DNA from: Paramecium pentaurelia
Taxonomy: Eukaryota; Ciliophora; Oligohymenophorea; Peniculida; Parameciidae
Direction of reading: 5' to 3'
DNA: 64,000 nt
Assembly (NCBI GenBank): GCA_905183005.1
Contig: CAJJDO010000006.1
Coordinates: 294,035 to 358,034, forward strand
The translations under genes and the position numbers were made by a program. This document shows, one piece after another, positions 38,523 through 50,717 of the stretch; the stretch's first letter is position 1; every line of letters starts with the position of its first letter. The notes under the pieces are model-generated. The model saw only the letters and a program-made list of their open reading frames with translations. It was not told the origin of the DNA and made no database searches.

Positions 38523-41500
38523 TCAAGTGAATATATTTGTTTTTATTTTTTACTTATCCTTCACTTATTTCATGATTTTCTCATAATCATTTGGTTACTT
38601 AATTCTTACAAACCATTAAACTAGGAATATGGGACACCAACTAAATAATACAATGATTAAAGTATTAATCCAAAAAGTTCCATTTAGTACTTCTCCAACT
38701 ACTAGAGTTTCTGGAATCAGAACCATGGTTAACACATAAAATATAGTGGAACCAATTGTTGAAATGAACATTACAATATGTAAAGAATTAAGCTAATATG
38801 AGGGAATATAAATACTTCACTAAAAATCATACAATATTCAGTTATAATTAAAGAGGTGAAAGCAGCTGTTTCTATATACAAAAATACATTCTGATATAAA
38901 AGTTAAGCCAAAATCATAATAATTGTTCCTTAATAAGTAGCTTTCCAACACCAAATCAAAAATGTCTTTTAATTTAAATCTCTACTTTTTTGTAATGATT
39001 TGTAAAGTGGTGGAAACTCTAATGCTACTTTTTTTACAACATCTTCATCAAATATTATGCTAAAAACAGGAAACATTCTAAATTTCATTATTATTTAATC
39101 ATTACGTATAGATAGTTGCATATCCTAATATTAGAGTACTGCTGAATATACTTAAACTTAGATAAAAGTATGTACACATAAAAACTGTTTAGATCATTGA
39201 AATAATTAATCCTCTATGAGTTACAAATTATGATAATAATGCAGATCTTTTATATGATAATCTACCATGCCAAAGTAATAAGGAATTTAGATATTTAAAT
39301 TTAAGAATGGAGAAATCACTAGCTAAGGCTGCTTATTTACCTTCTTTTCCCTCTATTCCTATTCCCACATCAGCTGATTATATCATACCTACGTCATTAC
39401 CTCCATCTCCAATACAGGCAATGATTTTATGAGTGTATTTTTTGATACATTCAGTTACTAAAGCTTTTTGGGTAGGTGAACATCTACAACATACAACTGA
39501 TTAAGCTTAAGTTGCAATTCTAAAAAAGAACTCTTCTTTTTTAAAAGCTGTTTAGAGACTTGTACCATCAATAACTAATAATTGATTGGTTTTTGTCTCA
39601 AATTATTTTAGTTTTTTTTATAGTGTTTCTTCATCAATAATTTCCTTTAATAGACATATCTCTTATGTAGCAGACTTAATTCCACTTGAGATAGCTATAC
39701 AAATGGCAGTTTCAATTTTATCTCCAGTCAACATCCATACATTGATTCCAGCATTTCTGATGTTTTCTAAAGTTGCACAAACATCTTCCTATAATTTATC
39801 TTCAACTCCTGTTATTCCTAAAAATTACATATTAATTTCTAATTCTTTTCTAATTATATCCAATTTGTTTAATCTCTAACTTACATTTTCAATATATTAA
39901 GCTTATTCATATTTTTTTTTCCATCCTTCAAAATATTCTCTTGTAATTATTTTTTAAGTTAATACTAATGTTCTTAATCCCTCTCTAGCCAAATTTTCAC
40001 ATTCTTCATCTACAAATCCACGTTATGTTTCTGGAAGAAACTATTTCATAATTGCATCAGCTCCTTTCAAATAAAAAATATAGAGGTTTTCTAATTTTAA
40101 TAAGATTCCCATTCTTTTACTCTCACTAGAAAAAGGAAAGTTATACAAAATTTCATATTTCTTTGTTTAACCATTTAATTCTATGATCATTGAATTTTAA
40201 TCTCTATTCTTTAAAGTTATTCCAAGGGATTCTGCTATCTTAACTAAAGCTACTTCATCTGGAGATGAGGCTTAATATTATCTTTCTCCATTCTCTTCTA
40301 TTGGAGTAACATTATGACATAATGCAATCGCTAATAATAAATCTCTTAAGATAGCATCATCTTCTACATTTCCTATAGCCTATTTTGTCTATAAACTCTT
40401 CTTCATTTCATCATAGTTTTCATAAGTATATACTTATTATTTTAATGATAATTTCTTGAAAATCATATCATTTTATGTTAAGGTTCCTGTTTTATCAGTA
40501 AGCAAATATTCTATTCTCCCTAAAGACTCTGGAATATTAGAATTTCTAGGGATTGTACCTTTTATACTTTAATCTATTGATATTTTATAACAATAAATTA
40601 GTTTTGCAAATTCCACATTGACTCTCATAGAGATTGGAATAATATTTGATAGTAAAATTAGATATCGAACAAATGAAACAGATATAGCCAAAGCATTTAA
40701 TGGAGGTTAAGAAAGGATCGTAATGATTATTGATAGTAGTCCCATTGCTATAAAAAGCATAATAGACATATAATTGATTTCAGCTAAGTAATTATGAAAT
40801 ATAGAATACTGTCAATTTTGCCAAACTTTGTTTGAGGTTATCTACTATTCATAGCCATTCTTGTTTCAAATCCATTATAAATAACTATTCCATCCACATT
40901 ACCATTTGCAAGAACTGTACTAGCCCACATAACATTTTCTAATGATAATAGTTCTTTTTATTATTCACATTAAAATACTGCATGAAAATCATATATATTT
41001 TCTTAAGGACAATCACAATTTAATTAACATTTTGCTAAATCTAAATTTTGTAATCCTTTCTTTTAAATATATTAAACTGGTTTCCTTAATTTCCAATCTG
41101 TTTCTCCATCCAATTAATCAGTACGAATAAATACCTGTTCATCACTTGCTTGTAATACCAAAATGTCTGCTGGTATACGTTAATTACTATTGACTTTTAT
41201 GATCATTCCTATTTATAACTAACCACTTGTTATATCTTCCCATTAACCATTTAAATAACGTTTATATATTGTGCTATTAATTTATCTATCTCTCTTATGT
41301 CTTTTTATATCATCATATAATTCTTTTAGGATACTAAGAGTCACTACTAAAGCTAGAGGCCCCAAATATCCTATGAGAAATCCTACCTTAAATGGTTAGA
41401 TAAATTAAGAGATTGTCAATCCCAAATAAAATATGTTAATAAATTGATGAAATTACTCATATAACACCTTTGGTAGAAATGTTATAACATTATATTTAGA

Positions 41501-41722
41501 ATTCTTAATTACATTACTTTATTAATTTATAGGTGTACATTCTCCATTTAAATATATTATACGACTACATTTCTATATTGGTACAACAAAAACATTTTTT
41601 AATTTCTTTTTCCATGAATTGTTTTCATTATCTTTTACTATTTAAATACTTTCCTTCCCTTACTCTATTTATAAAAATTCTGTTTGTAATAATTTTGTTG
41701 TAGAATCTTCAACTTTGTTCAT
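38523..41722 (-). CDS. P4-ATPase phospholipid flippase, ATP9/Neo1 type
   Basis: The frame begins at ATG 41720-41722 and ends at TGA 38523-38525, about 1,030-1,050 residues after small introns. Motifs in order: the N-terminal NSKYN..TFLPKVLYEQF; the actuator region FIRTDQLDGETDWKLR, specific for the ATP9/Neo1 branch; the phosphorylation site LLTDKTGTLTQNDM with catalytic Asp; the hinge CIGDGGNDVGMIQ; and ADVGIGIEGKEGKQA. Ten membrane helices are expected. Family members translocate phospholipids such as phosphatidylethanolamine to the cytosolic leaflet in Golgi and endosomes, and the ATP9/Neo1 branch needs no CDC50 subunit. The start is 13 bp from the start of the oppositely oriented PDI gene; no other in-frame Met occurs for about 140 codons, so this start is secure. 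Confidence 0.92.
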
Positions 41723-41735
41723 GAATTAATTAATT
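41723..41735. promoter_or_regulatory. 13-bp divergent spacer between two start codons
   Basis: Only GAATTAATTAATT separates the ATG of the flippase (minus) from that of the PDI (plus). Both 5' UTRs and both core promoters must therefore lie within these bases or overlap the opposite coding sequence. The sequence contains a TTAATTAA palindrome. Confidence 0.7.
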
Positions 41736-43253
41736 ATGAAATTTAACCTAATATTCTGTTTCATTGCTTTATTATTAGCATAAGACCCTACATAAACACC
41801 AGTATAAGATGAAAATTCAAATCCTGTTGAGACACCCTAACCTGTAGTACATCCTATTGTTGCTTTGCCCACCAATATTGATACTTTGATTTCAGGCCAT
41901 CCTTTAATTTTAATTGAATTTTATGCATCTTGGTGTGCTCCCTGTAAATAATTTGCTCCTGAATATCAATAACTTACCGAAAAGGCATCCAAACATTCCA
42001 TTGCTTGTGCTGCTTATGATTCACAAAGAGATCCTGATAGATATGCTCTTGAAAAATTCAAAATATCATCTTTCCCTACTTTCATTTTTTTCATGGATGG
42101 CAAACCTTTTCAATTTACTGGGTAAAGAAGTGCTGATTCTATACTTTAATGGATGTTATAAGTATATAAATATCATCTATAATATTTTAGTTAGTCAATG
42201 GACCAAATCCTACAGAAATATTAACATAAGATCAATTTAATCAATTTTTGAATGACAATGATGTTGTACTCTTCTATTAAGGATCAGAAAACAATATCAA
42301 TGATCCTAATTATTGGACCTATTTCGAAATGAGTAAAACAAATTCAAATGCTGCATTTGCTTTCTCATATCTTTTCCCCATAGGTAAACCAGGAAGATTA
42401 TATTATTATTCTAAAGAAATCTCAGAGAAGAAATAATTCAATCAAGCATTTACAAAACAAAATATTGAAAGATTTTTATTACAAAATTAATTGCCTGATG
42501 TACCATAATTAAATGAATAATCAGAAAAATTAGTATATTCTGGAGCTACTCCTGCTTTTATTTTATTTAGTAGTTTAGATGAGTAATCCATTAAAGCTGA
42601 AAAAGCATTCCTTGAAACAGCTTAATTGTTTAAAAAAACATATCAATTTTCATATGCAAAAATTACTGATGAAAAATTTTTTGATTAATTAAATTAATTA
42701 GGAGCAGATGACAATGTGTTCCCAAAGATTATTGCTTGGAATTAAGGATTAAAATATAAATACAATGGACCAGATTTTACAGTAAAAGGAATTAAGAACT
42801 TCATTTTCGATTTCAGATAAGGTAAAGTTGAAAAATTCATTAAATCTGAACCATTACCAGATTATACTTAAGAGAATACTTATGTTAGGGTAATAATATA
42901 TTATATTATTCATTTAGAAAGTTGTGGCATTGAATTATGAAGAAGAAGTTATCAAAAATAAGAAAGATGTTTTATTAGAATTCTATGCTTCATGGTGCGG
43001 AGCTTGCAAATAATTTAAACCACTTTATGATTAAATTGCTTATGAATTGAGAGACAATCCAAATATTGTAGTAGCTTAAATAAATGCTCCTGACAATGAA
43101 ATTTCTGATGTTTATTAACCTCATTCATATCCTGATGTTGTGTTATTTAGAGTTGCTGACAAATAGAGAAAGGCCATTCCTTGGAAAGGTGAAAATAGAA
43201 CTGTAGAATCAGTTTTAGAGTTTGTTAGAAATAATGCAATTGTCGCCAAATGA
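41736..43253 (+). CDS. Protein disulfide isomerase (ER thiol oxidoreductase)
   Basis: Two introns (29 and 28 nt) yield 486 residues. A signal peptide (MKFNLIFCFIALLLA) precedes an a-b-b'-a' layout. The first thioredoxin domain has EFYASWCAPCKQFAPEY and the second EFYASWCGACKQFKPLY, each with a cis-Pro context (SSFPTFIFF; HSYPDVVLF). Active sites are CAPC and CGAC rather than the classical CGHC, so redox potentials probably differ from standard PDI. The C-terminus is RNNAIVAK without a clear KDEL signal, so ER retention is unproven; secretion or cell-surface function is possible. The gene is divergent with the flippase across 13 bp. Confidence 0.92.
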
Positions 43254-43275
43254 AATATAAATATTAAAAATATTT

Positions 43276-45264
43276 ATGATAATTTTTAGAACATTATTGA
43301 AATAGAGATTTTCTACTCAAACTAATTTGTTAAATTTCTCATTTAGAGATAATTTTCAACATGAATCAGATGATGACATTGATATTATTGATTCTTCAAA
43401 AGAGGATGTAAAAGTTGTATAAAATGAATAAGAATTGATGGCACTCATTAGTTAACATGTAGATCCTAAAATCTTGATAGATATATTTAACAAGAATAAA
43501 TATATATTTAGCTTATAACATTCATTACTTACAATTCGTATCATTGCTCATTTCTTGAATTCTGTAAAAAATTATTAAAGTGAACCTATATTTCGATAAG
43601 GAATGGGGGAAATATCAAAATTATTAAATAGTCAACTTGAATAATTAACTCCTATAGATTTACTTGAATTACTTTGTTTCAAATCTAAATATTAAGTGAA
43701 AGGTCAATAATCATTACTTGAAAATATTAATGATAAAATGTTAGCAAATAATTTAAATCAGACATTATAAAATTGCTCTGATTTTAGTATTAGACATTAC
43801 ATTAATATTTGGTATGATTCCTAAGTCTTAAATATGGTTATACCATAAATTCATTAATTAGTTGAAGATCGATTATACACTGAACCACTTTCATCAATGG
43901 AAGTGATTCTTTTAGTTAGATGTGAAATGATGAAATCTTATAAAAAGAAATTTGTAAATTCTACCTTCATTGAATTCTGTATTTCTCATTATGATGCTAA
44001 TTCACTCTTTTATGATTTCTAACAAGTTACACAATTTTACATTATGTTACTTAAAATGAAATATTAATATTTAAACCCATATTTGGAATCACATCCTATT
44101 CTAATTAAAATGAGATAATTCTTAATTGATAATCTTAATGTCATGGATGAACATACAATCTTTTCGCTCATAAGTAATTTTTCATTGTTGCCTCAAGAAG
44201 TTAATCCTGTTTTAGAAATCAAAATTAAAGAGTTTTTATTTAAATAATTAAGTTTGAGACCTTAAAAAATATCACTTAATTTTATTTAATAATTTTTAAT
44301 TAATCTTGAACCAATCTGTACAACATAAGAAGTTGAAAAATTAATTGATGAAATTATTTAAAGGTTATTATTAGAAACTCATCAACATTCAGTCCAATAA
44401 GCCAATAAGATATCCCAGATTATTTTAAGTTTATGGAAATTGAAATTAACCATTAATTCTAGATTTAAATTAAATATTTTTTCTGATTATGTAAGTTAAG
44501 TTTGTAAATTTTCCTTCCTAGAAAATGGTCTTTTATACTTAAAATTTATATGTGGATAAGATGTTGATTCCTTCTTAAATGAAGAGAATGCATTCTCACG
44601 CCCCCTTCATTCATATGCAGTAATTAAGAATGAAAAACTTAAAATTAAATTAAATAGTTACTTATATAAAAAAATCAAAGATAATCCTCTAAAAATTATA
44701 AATGAAATTTTAAGTTTCTAATATTAAGATTCATAAATCTTCAAAGATTTACTTCCTACTATTATAACAGAGTTTATGAAAAAAACTCATTATTAAGAAA
44801 AGTAATTGCCATCTTTATTTAAATTGTTGAATGATGTTAAATCACTAAATCTTTTAAAAGATTGTCTTTCTTACAAAAGATCAGATATCTATAGATTAGC
44901 CATTAGACAACACAATTTAACAGATTTATAAGTCTAAATCTTTGGTGGACGACTATTATAATAAATTGAAAGATATCATAGACATGGTGTTTTGAATCTA
45001 ATATTGAATTCAAATCTTGTTATTTTGATTGGAAAAAAGAATCCTGAATATTTAGCAGCAATAATGAGTATTATAAAATAATAAAATGATGGACTTGAAA
45101 CCTATTCATTTTGTAAATATTTAAAAGATAACAATGTGGATTACAGAAAAGTATTATAAAATTCGTAACGCAGAGCTAGATTAGAAAAAATAGAGGATCT
45201 TTATAATCCTGAAAAATGTGTAGAGAAGAAAATGATGTTAATATACATAATTTTTTTTAACTGA
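43276..45264 (+). CDS. Predicted mitochondrial helical-repeat protein, 662 aa
   Basis: A single intronless frame runs from ATG 43276 to TGA 45262-45264. The start, MIIFRTLLKQRFSTQTNLLNF, has Arg/Lys/Ser/Thr and no acids, a good mitochondrial targeting peptide. The body is a long series of helices of roughly 35-45 residues with Leu/Ile/Phe-rich cores (PIDLLELLCFKSKYQ; MEVILLVRCEMMKSYKKK), comparable in feel to the degenerate helical repeats of FASTK-like or octotricopeptide RNA-binding proteins of organelles. No RAP motif was identified. The lack of introns over 2 kb is unusual here. The function is not known. Confidence 0.75.
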
Positions 45265-45273
45265 AATAAATAA

Positions 45274-46049
45274 ATGTATTCCTAATTAAAAAAAAAAAAG
45301 TCTCCAGATGTTCACCCTTTAATTCCCAAAGGTTAATTTTCAAATGATTAAAAATTTTACTAAGAGTTAACCCAAAAATTATGGGAATCACATCCCACAG
45401 ATGAGAATATAGAAATATCTGTAGATGTACCTTAGATGTAAACAAAAAGAGCATAACCATATTTAACCGAAGAAAATAACTTGGCTTTAGAAAATCGTAA
45501 ACTTAAAGAAACAATAATTTAAATGAAATTAGAAATGTATTTATTATATATTTAATTAGGAAGTCTAAGTTAGAGGCTGATCTATTAAAATAGAAAAATG
45601 AATTCTAAACAATTTTATAAGAGTATGTAGTTTTCATAGATAAGATTTTATAAGATAAAAAGGATCTATAGTTATAATTAGCATAATATTAAAGATAAGA
45701 TCTTTAAGAAAACAAAAATGAATTGATTGAATAACTTCACTTCTTGCAAGAAGAAAATTTTAAATCACTCTAATAATCAGAGGAATTTAGCAATAAATTA
45801 ATATAAATTGAAACTCTGTTAATAAATTTAGAAGAAGAAAAGAAAATAGCTTATGAAAAGATTGAATAATTAAGATTGTAAAATCTATAATTAAAACAAC
45901 ATTATGAAGAGAAGCTATAGAATTAAAAATAGTAGCATTATGCTGATATTACAAAATTTGAATCTATAGTATAGGAAGCATTAGATAAAAAGGACTTTAA
46001 AATATAGAAATTAAAGGAACAATTAAGTTATTACACAGATCAATTTTGA
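45274..46049 (+). CDS. Coiled-coil protein, 250 aa
   Basis: One 23-nt intron near 45538-45560 gives 250 residues from ATG 45274. The first 75 residues are mixed (DVHPLIPKGQFSNDQKFYQE), and the remainder is an almost continuous coiled coil rich in Gln, Glu, Leu and Lys (LEEEKKIAYEKIEQLRLQ). It is likely a structural cytoskeletal or centrosomal component, but the composition is too generic for a family call. It begins nine bases after the stop of the upstream gene. Confidence 0.7.
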
Positions 46050-46075
46050 ATTAAATATATAATTTTAATTATATT

Positions 46076-47150
46076 TCAACAATTATATTATTTTTCAAAT
46101 TCTAAATGCTTTTCAAATATGTCAATAATTCCTTACATATTTTCAGTGTCTTCTGTATTGTGTTTGATAGAACGTTTATTTTTATTGAAACTTTAGAGAG
46201 TTTTATTTTTATGTTTGATATTCTCATCTATTTTTTCAACTATAATTGAATTAGATAATTAATTGAGATAATGTTAATCTTTGTTATAATATTTATCTGT
46301 ATCTAATCCTTAATTTTTAGAAATTGTTGGTAATCGAACAGTTTTAATAAGATCAGTAAATCCACTTCTATTAGTAGGAGTGATTTGCTATCTTGATCTT
46401 TATTCTTTTAATAATTTGAGTTAATCAGAATCTAATGCATAATTTTTGACTTCTCTAAATTCTTTTGGTCTTGTTCTCATATTTAATGGCCCATAAACAT
46501 TGAGTAAATCATTTTTCTCAACAAAATCTGTGAAAAGCTCTTATTTTAAAGATTAAATAATACCTCGTTTTTTATTAAATAATTTATCTTAAATGGATTT
46601 GTAAGCACTTTCAAAAGTAAACATTTAGTCTTTGTCATCATTTAATGGTTTTTATACAAATTTAACTTAATTTGTGATAGTACTTAATTTTGAGATTAAT
46701 TTTATACTCTGTTATTTTATTAGTTATGTAACCTGTAGGTTTTCGATTAGTGAATCTCTAATCAGAGATATTATAAAATTCATAATTATTGAGAGTGCTT
46801 CCCTTAAGAGAGTCTAACTTGCTTAATGGAGGTACTTTATTCTTTATATATGGATTATCGTAACTTTCTTTACAAACTAAAGAGTTGGATAATTTAAAAT
46901 AAGTAGGAGCTTCATGAGAATTCCCATAAGCAAATTAAGGAAAAACCTAATTATTGATAAGAATGATGTTTACTTTTTTTCCCTTTAGAATTTTAGTTGG
47001 TTCCAATATTTAATATGTTTGGGAATATGAAGATCTTAGATATTAAGGCAATTCTTCACTTTCAGCATTCCCTTTAGCACTCTTAGATATAATAAATAAC
47101 TATGATACTTTAGGATTGATTTTATCTAATTCTTCTTTACCAGTGAGCAT
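46076..47150 (-). CDS. Hypothetical protein, 349 aa
   Basis: One 25-nt intron gives 349 residues from ATG 47148-47150 to TGA 46076-46078. The sequence is Ser/Asn/Lys/Tyr-rich with little predicted secondary structure. Short Tyr-centred motifs (SYDNPYIKNKVPPLSKL; GPLNMRTRPKEF) suggest a disordered, structural or microtubule-associated protein. No catalytic motif is seen. The stop faces that of the preceding coiled-coil gene across 26 bp. Confidence 0.68.
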
Positions 47151-47183
47151 TTTAATAATTATTTTTTTTTATTTTATTATATT

Positions 47184-48290
47184 TCAATTATTCTTTTTAG
47201 GTGGATAATTGTTTAAAGGTCTAAATTCCCTGAATTTTTATAAGATATCATCTTTCACAAGAGCTCCATTAGTGAACTTTTACTATCTTAAGTCATCATG
47301 ACACTCTTTCCATATTGATCTCTGATTTCTTATAGACGAATATCATCTTCGAGAAAGAATCTCGAATAATAATATGGGACATCTATTGAAAGATCAGAAC
47401 CTTTTTCTTTAAGTTCCTTTATAGTCTTACAATCCCCAGACAAAACATGTTTTTTATCTAAAATAATTAATGATTTATTAACTTTTTTCAATCTCTTTTG
47501 GAATAAATCTTAAAAATATAGTTTAAGTTGGATCTGTAGTGCTTTTGTATTGTTTAATAATACATTCAAATCATCCCCTAAAGTCATGGTAGAAATTAGG
47601 AATGAATGCAACCAGGTTTACGAACCTTAAGTTTATAACATAAATCTATAGTCATTCTTGAAGTAATCTATACCTTGTGTGACTAAAAACATAACTTCAT
47701 CCTTGTCTTAGATATGTTTAAATGATGAAGACAAGGATGGAGCAGCTTAAACGCTTGGATAAGATACTTTGCAACAATTATCAGATTCATTTAAACCGAA
47801 TATTCCTCTCAATTATTAATAAGTTATGGCATGTTGGAATTTACAAATGTTATGATAAATGTATCCTACATATTATGAACTTAGGAAAGTGAATGTTTTT
47901 TTCATATCGAATCCACATGCTATAAAGTCTTTAGCATTTAATATCCATATCGTTTTTTATTCTTCCAATGTTGTTTTACTCTTATGGAAAAACTTCTCAT
48001 CATCTGAAAATTCAATAACAACAGGCACATCAAAATCATCCAATAAATATTTAGTAAATATGAATGGCATCAAATGACCCACATGCTTTGATTCTCCAGA
48101 TGGTCCTCTACCTGTTTACAAATAGAATCTTTTGCCAGCTTCATAAGCATTTCAAATTTTGTTTAAGTCTCGATGTGAAAAGAAAATGCCACGACTAAGA
48201 TAATGATATAGATCCTTTTATTGTTCCTTTATTAAATAAAATTAATATCTAAATTTGAGGGAATTCTTAATTTGTAGAACAAAATCTAAT
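47184..48290 (-). pseudogene. Cytosolic tryptophanyl-tRNA synthetase pseudogene
   Basis: The conceptual sequence matches eukaryotic TrpRS closely: RGIFFSHRDL, then TGRGPSGESKHVGHLMPF with the HIGH-type signature as KHVGH, IEFSDDEKFF, SYPSVQAAPSLSSSF, and near the end DVPYYYSRFFLEDDIRL. The gene is broken: an in-frame TGA at 48152-48154 falls inside NKI.NAYEAG; a frame change occurs near 47636-47646 after KNDYRF; a second TGA at 47584-47586 replaces the Gly expected in FLPxLQG; another frame change follows near 47565-47580. The region that should hold KMSxS reads QYKSTTDPT. No start codon with a proper N-terminal domain is found. Two probable introns (25 and 20 nt) near the 3' end are still clean. 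The gene presumably decays beside a functional copy elsewhere. Confidence 0.82.
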
Positions 48291-49100
48291 CACAATCGTT
48301 TTAAAACAAAAATCTTTAATTAACTATTAAAAACTAATGTATAAACAAAAATTTATTAATTTTATTCATTTTTTGTAGCATATTGTTAATTAATATATAT
48401 ACATGAAACTCTATAAAATATAACATTCTTTTACTGTATTTATTGGCTTGGCTATTATCAAATCTGCGTAACTAAAATTAAACATCATTTTGGATTCAGA
48501 TACAGAAAATCAGAATTATATTATACATATTATAAATTAAATCAAAATGACACTTAAAAATTCTATTTAAATAAGATGTTTGTATTCTTTTAGAGATTAA
48601 GACTATCTCAAAAAAATTTAGAGGTTATACACTTAAATATATTAAAATTATCTAAAATTCAATTGTAAATAGCAATTATGTATTCGAAAAATTATGATCT
48701 ATTTATAAAACAAATTATAAATATGATAAAAATAAATTAGCAAAAAGTATGAAAATCTTAATGTCTATTTATTTATATAATATTAACTTATTCTATCATT
48801 ATAATTGATTATTATTATTTAATATAAAATATTCTATATTTATGGGTCGTTTTTGAACAGATTATGAAACTATACTGAAGATTCATAAATTGAAATAAAT
48901 CAATAAAAATGTATTTTATTAAAGAAGCAATATATATTTTGAATGGCTCAATTATCAAATTATAAATATTTAAAACATAGAAAATTATTCTATTTTAAAA
49001 AGATTCACCCTCAGAAAAATAAATTCACTTAAAAAAAATCAAATGAATATTATTCTTTAAAATAAATAGTAATTTTTCAGTTAAATAATTTATATTCAAA
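48291..49100. other. 810-bp non-coding stretch upstream of the TrpRS pseudogene and cyclin
   Basis: No sustained frame on either strand. It is the longest gene-free stretch in the window and flanks the 5' side of the TrpRS pseudogene, so it may contain that gene's eroded N-terminal region as well as the cyclin promoter. No element could be identified. Confidence 0.45.
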
Positions 49101-50308
49101 ATGAAAGCACATTAAATTCCAAGACTTTTTTGTGTTGCAGACTACTAAAAAGAAAATTTTTATTGTGCGCCAAAACATTAAAGAGTATAATCATCTCTAG
49201 CCATAAGAGAAAAATCATCAAATTCATTTCATTCTATAATGCCTCCTCAATAACCTCAATTGAAATTAAATGAAGAATAGAGCAATAGAATTAGAGAAGG
49301 ATTTTAAAGAGTAAAAACAGATTCAAATATGCCTATGCCTTTAAAAAATGGAAGAAATTTGAGTATTACAAGTGGAATCACTACAATTTTAACTTATAAG
49401 ACATTTTAATTACCCTAAAAAATAGAAAATCCTTAAATGGTAAATACATATAAAAATGAAATTGTTACATTTATGAGAGAAAGAAGCGTAATTAATATTT
49501 TAAATTATAGTGTAAATCTAATTTTAAAATGACCGCTTTCAAATTTTAAACAGAAATTACAGAAAAAATGCGCAGTATTCTATTAGATTGGTTAATAGAT
49601 GTACATCATAAATTCAAATTAGAACCAGAAACATTATTTTTAACAATATCAATAATTGATAGGTATTTATTACCTAAATTTGAGAGTACTTGAATTACAT
49701 CAGATACCAAAATCTAAATTTTAACTTTATGGAGTGGCAGCATTATTTATAGCATCCAAATACGAAGAAGTATACTCTGTTCCTCATGTAAGAGATTTAG
49801 TTTATGTATGTGATAATGCATATCCTAAAGAAGAAATACTATAAGCAGAGGGTAAAATTATTTCTCTTCTTTCCTTTGATTTTTTATCTACAAGTACCTA
49901 CAGAATGTTAAACATATATTAAGAAACAGCAAAACTAGAATAAAAAAACTTTATGCTTTGTAGGTATATTTCAATAATACTTTTAGATACTTAATAGAAC
50001 TTTCATTATTAGAATATCCTATGATTCAATATTCAAATAATGTATTAGCAAGTGCAGCTATTTATTTAGTTCATAAAATCAGAAGAATTCATCCTTCTTG
50101 GAGTTTAGACTAGATGGTTTCAATAACTGGCTTAAATGAAATAGATATCAGAACATGCGCAAAAGAAATGTGTAATCTTTTATAAGGGCAGGATAAGAAA
50201 CAATTTAATTCATTAAGAAAAAAGTTCTCTTTACCTAAATATTTAGAGGTTTCAAAAATTAGAATTGAAAAAAGACCCTCTTAAAACTTTTAAACACTCC
50301 AATATTGA
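49101..50308 (+). CDS. Mitotic (A/B-type) cyclin
   Basis: Three introns (23, 22 and 23 nt) give 379 residues. The N-terminal 130 residues are basic and disordered, with Pro/Gln clusters. The first cyclin fold starts at EITEKMRSILLDWLIDVHHK, the classic B-type signature, and continues with LFLTISIIDR, YGVAALFIASKYEEVY and LLSFDFLSTSTYRML. The second fold includes LLEYPMIQYSNNVLASAAIYL. Such cyclins activate CDK1-type kinases at mitosis. No clear RxxLxxI/V destruction box is visible in the N-terminus, though RVQSSLAIR is a loose candidate. The middle intron interrupts the codon after IID and ends GAG, so its boundary is inferred from homology. Confidence 0.92.
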
Positions 50309-50383
50309 AACTATTTGTGATATTTAGCTTTTGAATTAATTAATTAAGATTATAAATTATATATTGATTTTGATCTGTTAATA

Positions 50384-50399
50384 TTTATTATTATTATTA

Positions 50400-50470
<71 letters not shown>
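50384..50470 (+). repeat. (ATT)n microsatellite with an internal T-run
   Basis: About five TTA units, then a run of 12 T, then about 20 uninterrupted ATT units. It lies 76 bp after the cyclin stop, in the spacer shared with the convergent histidine kinase gene (50309-50717). Slippage at such a tract is likely. Confidence 0.95.
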
Positions 50471-50471
<1 letters not shown>

Positions 50472-50717
50472 AAGGATTCAATAGATTTGGATTAATAAAT
50501 GAATGAATATTATTTTTAATAATATATTTAGAACTATTATAATTCATTATATTAATTAATACTATGAATATTTAAATTGCAAGGTTTAATTAGTAATTCA
50601 TAAGACAATGCAACTAAAAGGGATTGGTAAATTTAATTATAAAAAAAATAAGTATTTTGAATTTTGAAATATTAGTGGAATTATCAAAATAAAAAAGAAT
50701 AATACAATTATTTATGA

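Noticed and set aside
47622..47670. A 28-nt intron (GTATAG..CTATAG) explaining the TrpRS frame change
   Set aside because: It would delete the conserved GID..DYRF block and still leave the in-frame TGA codons, so it does not rescue the gene.
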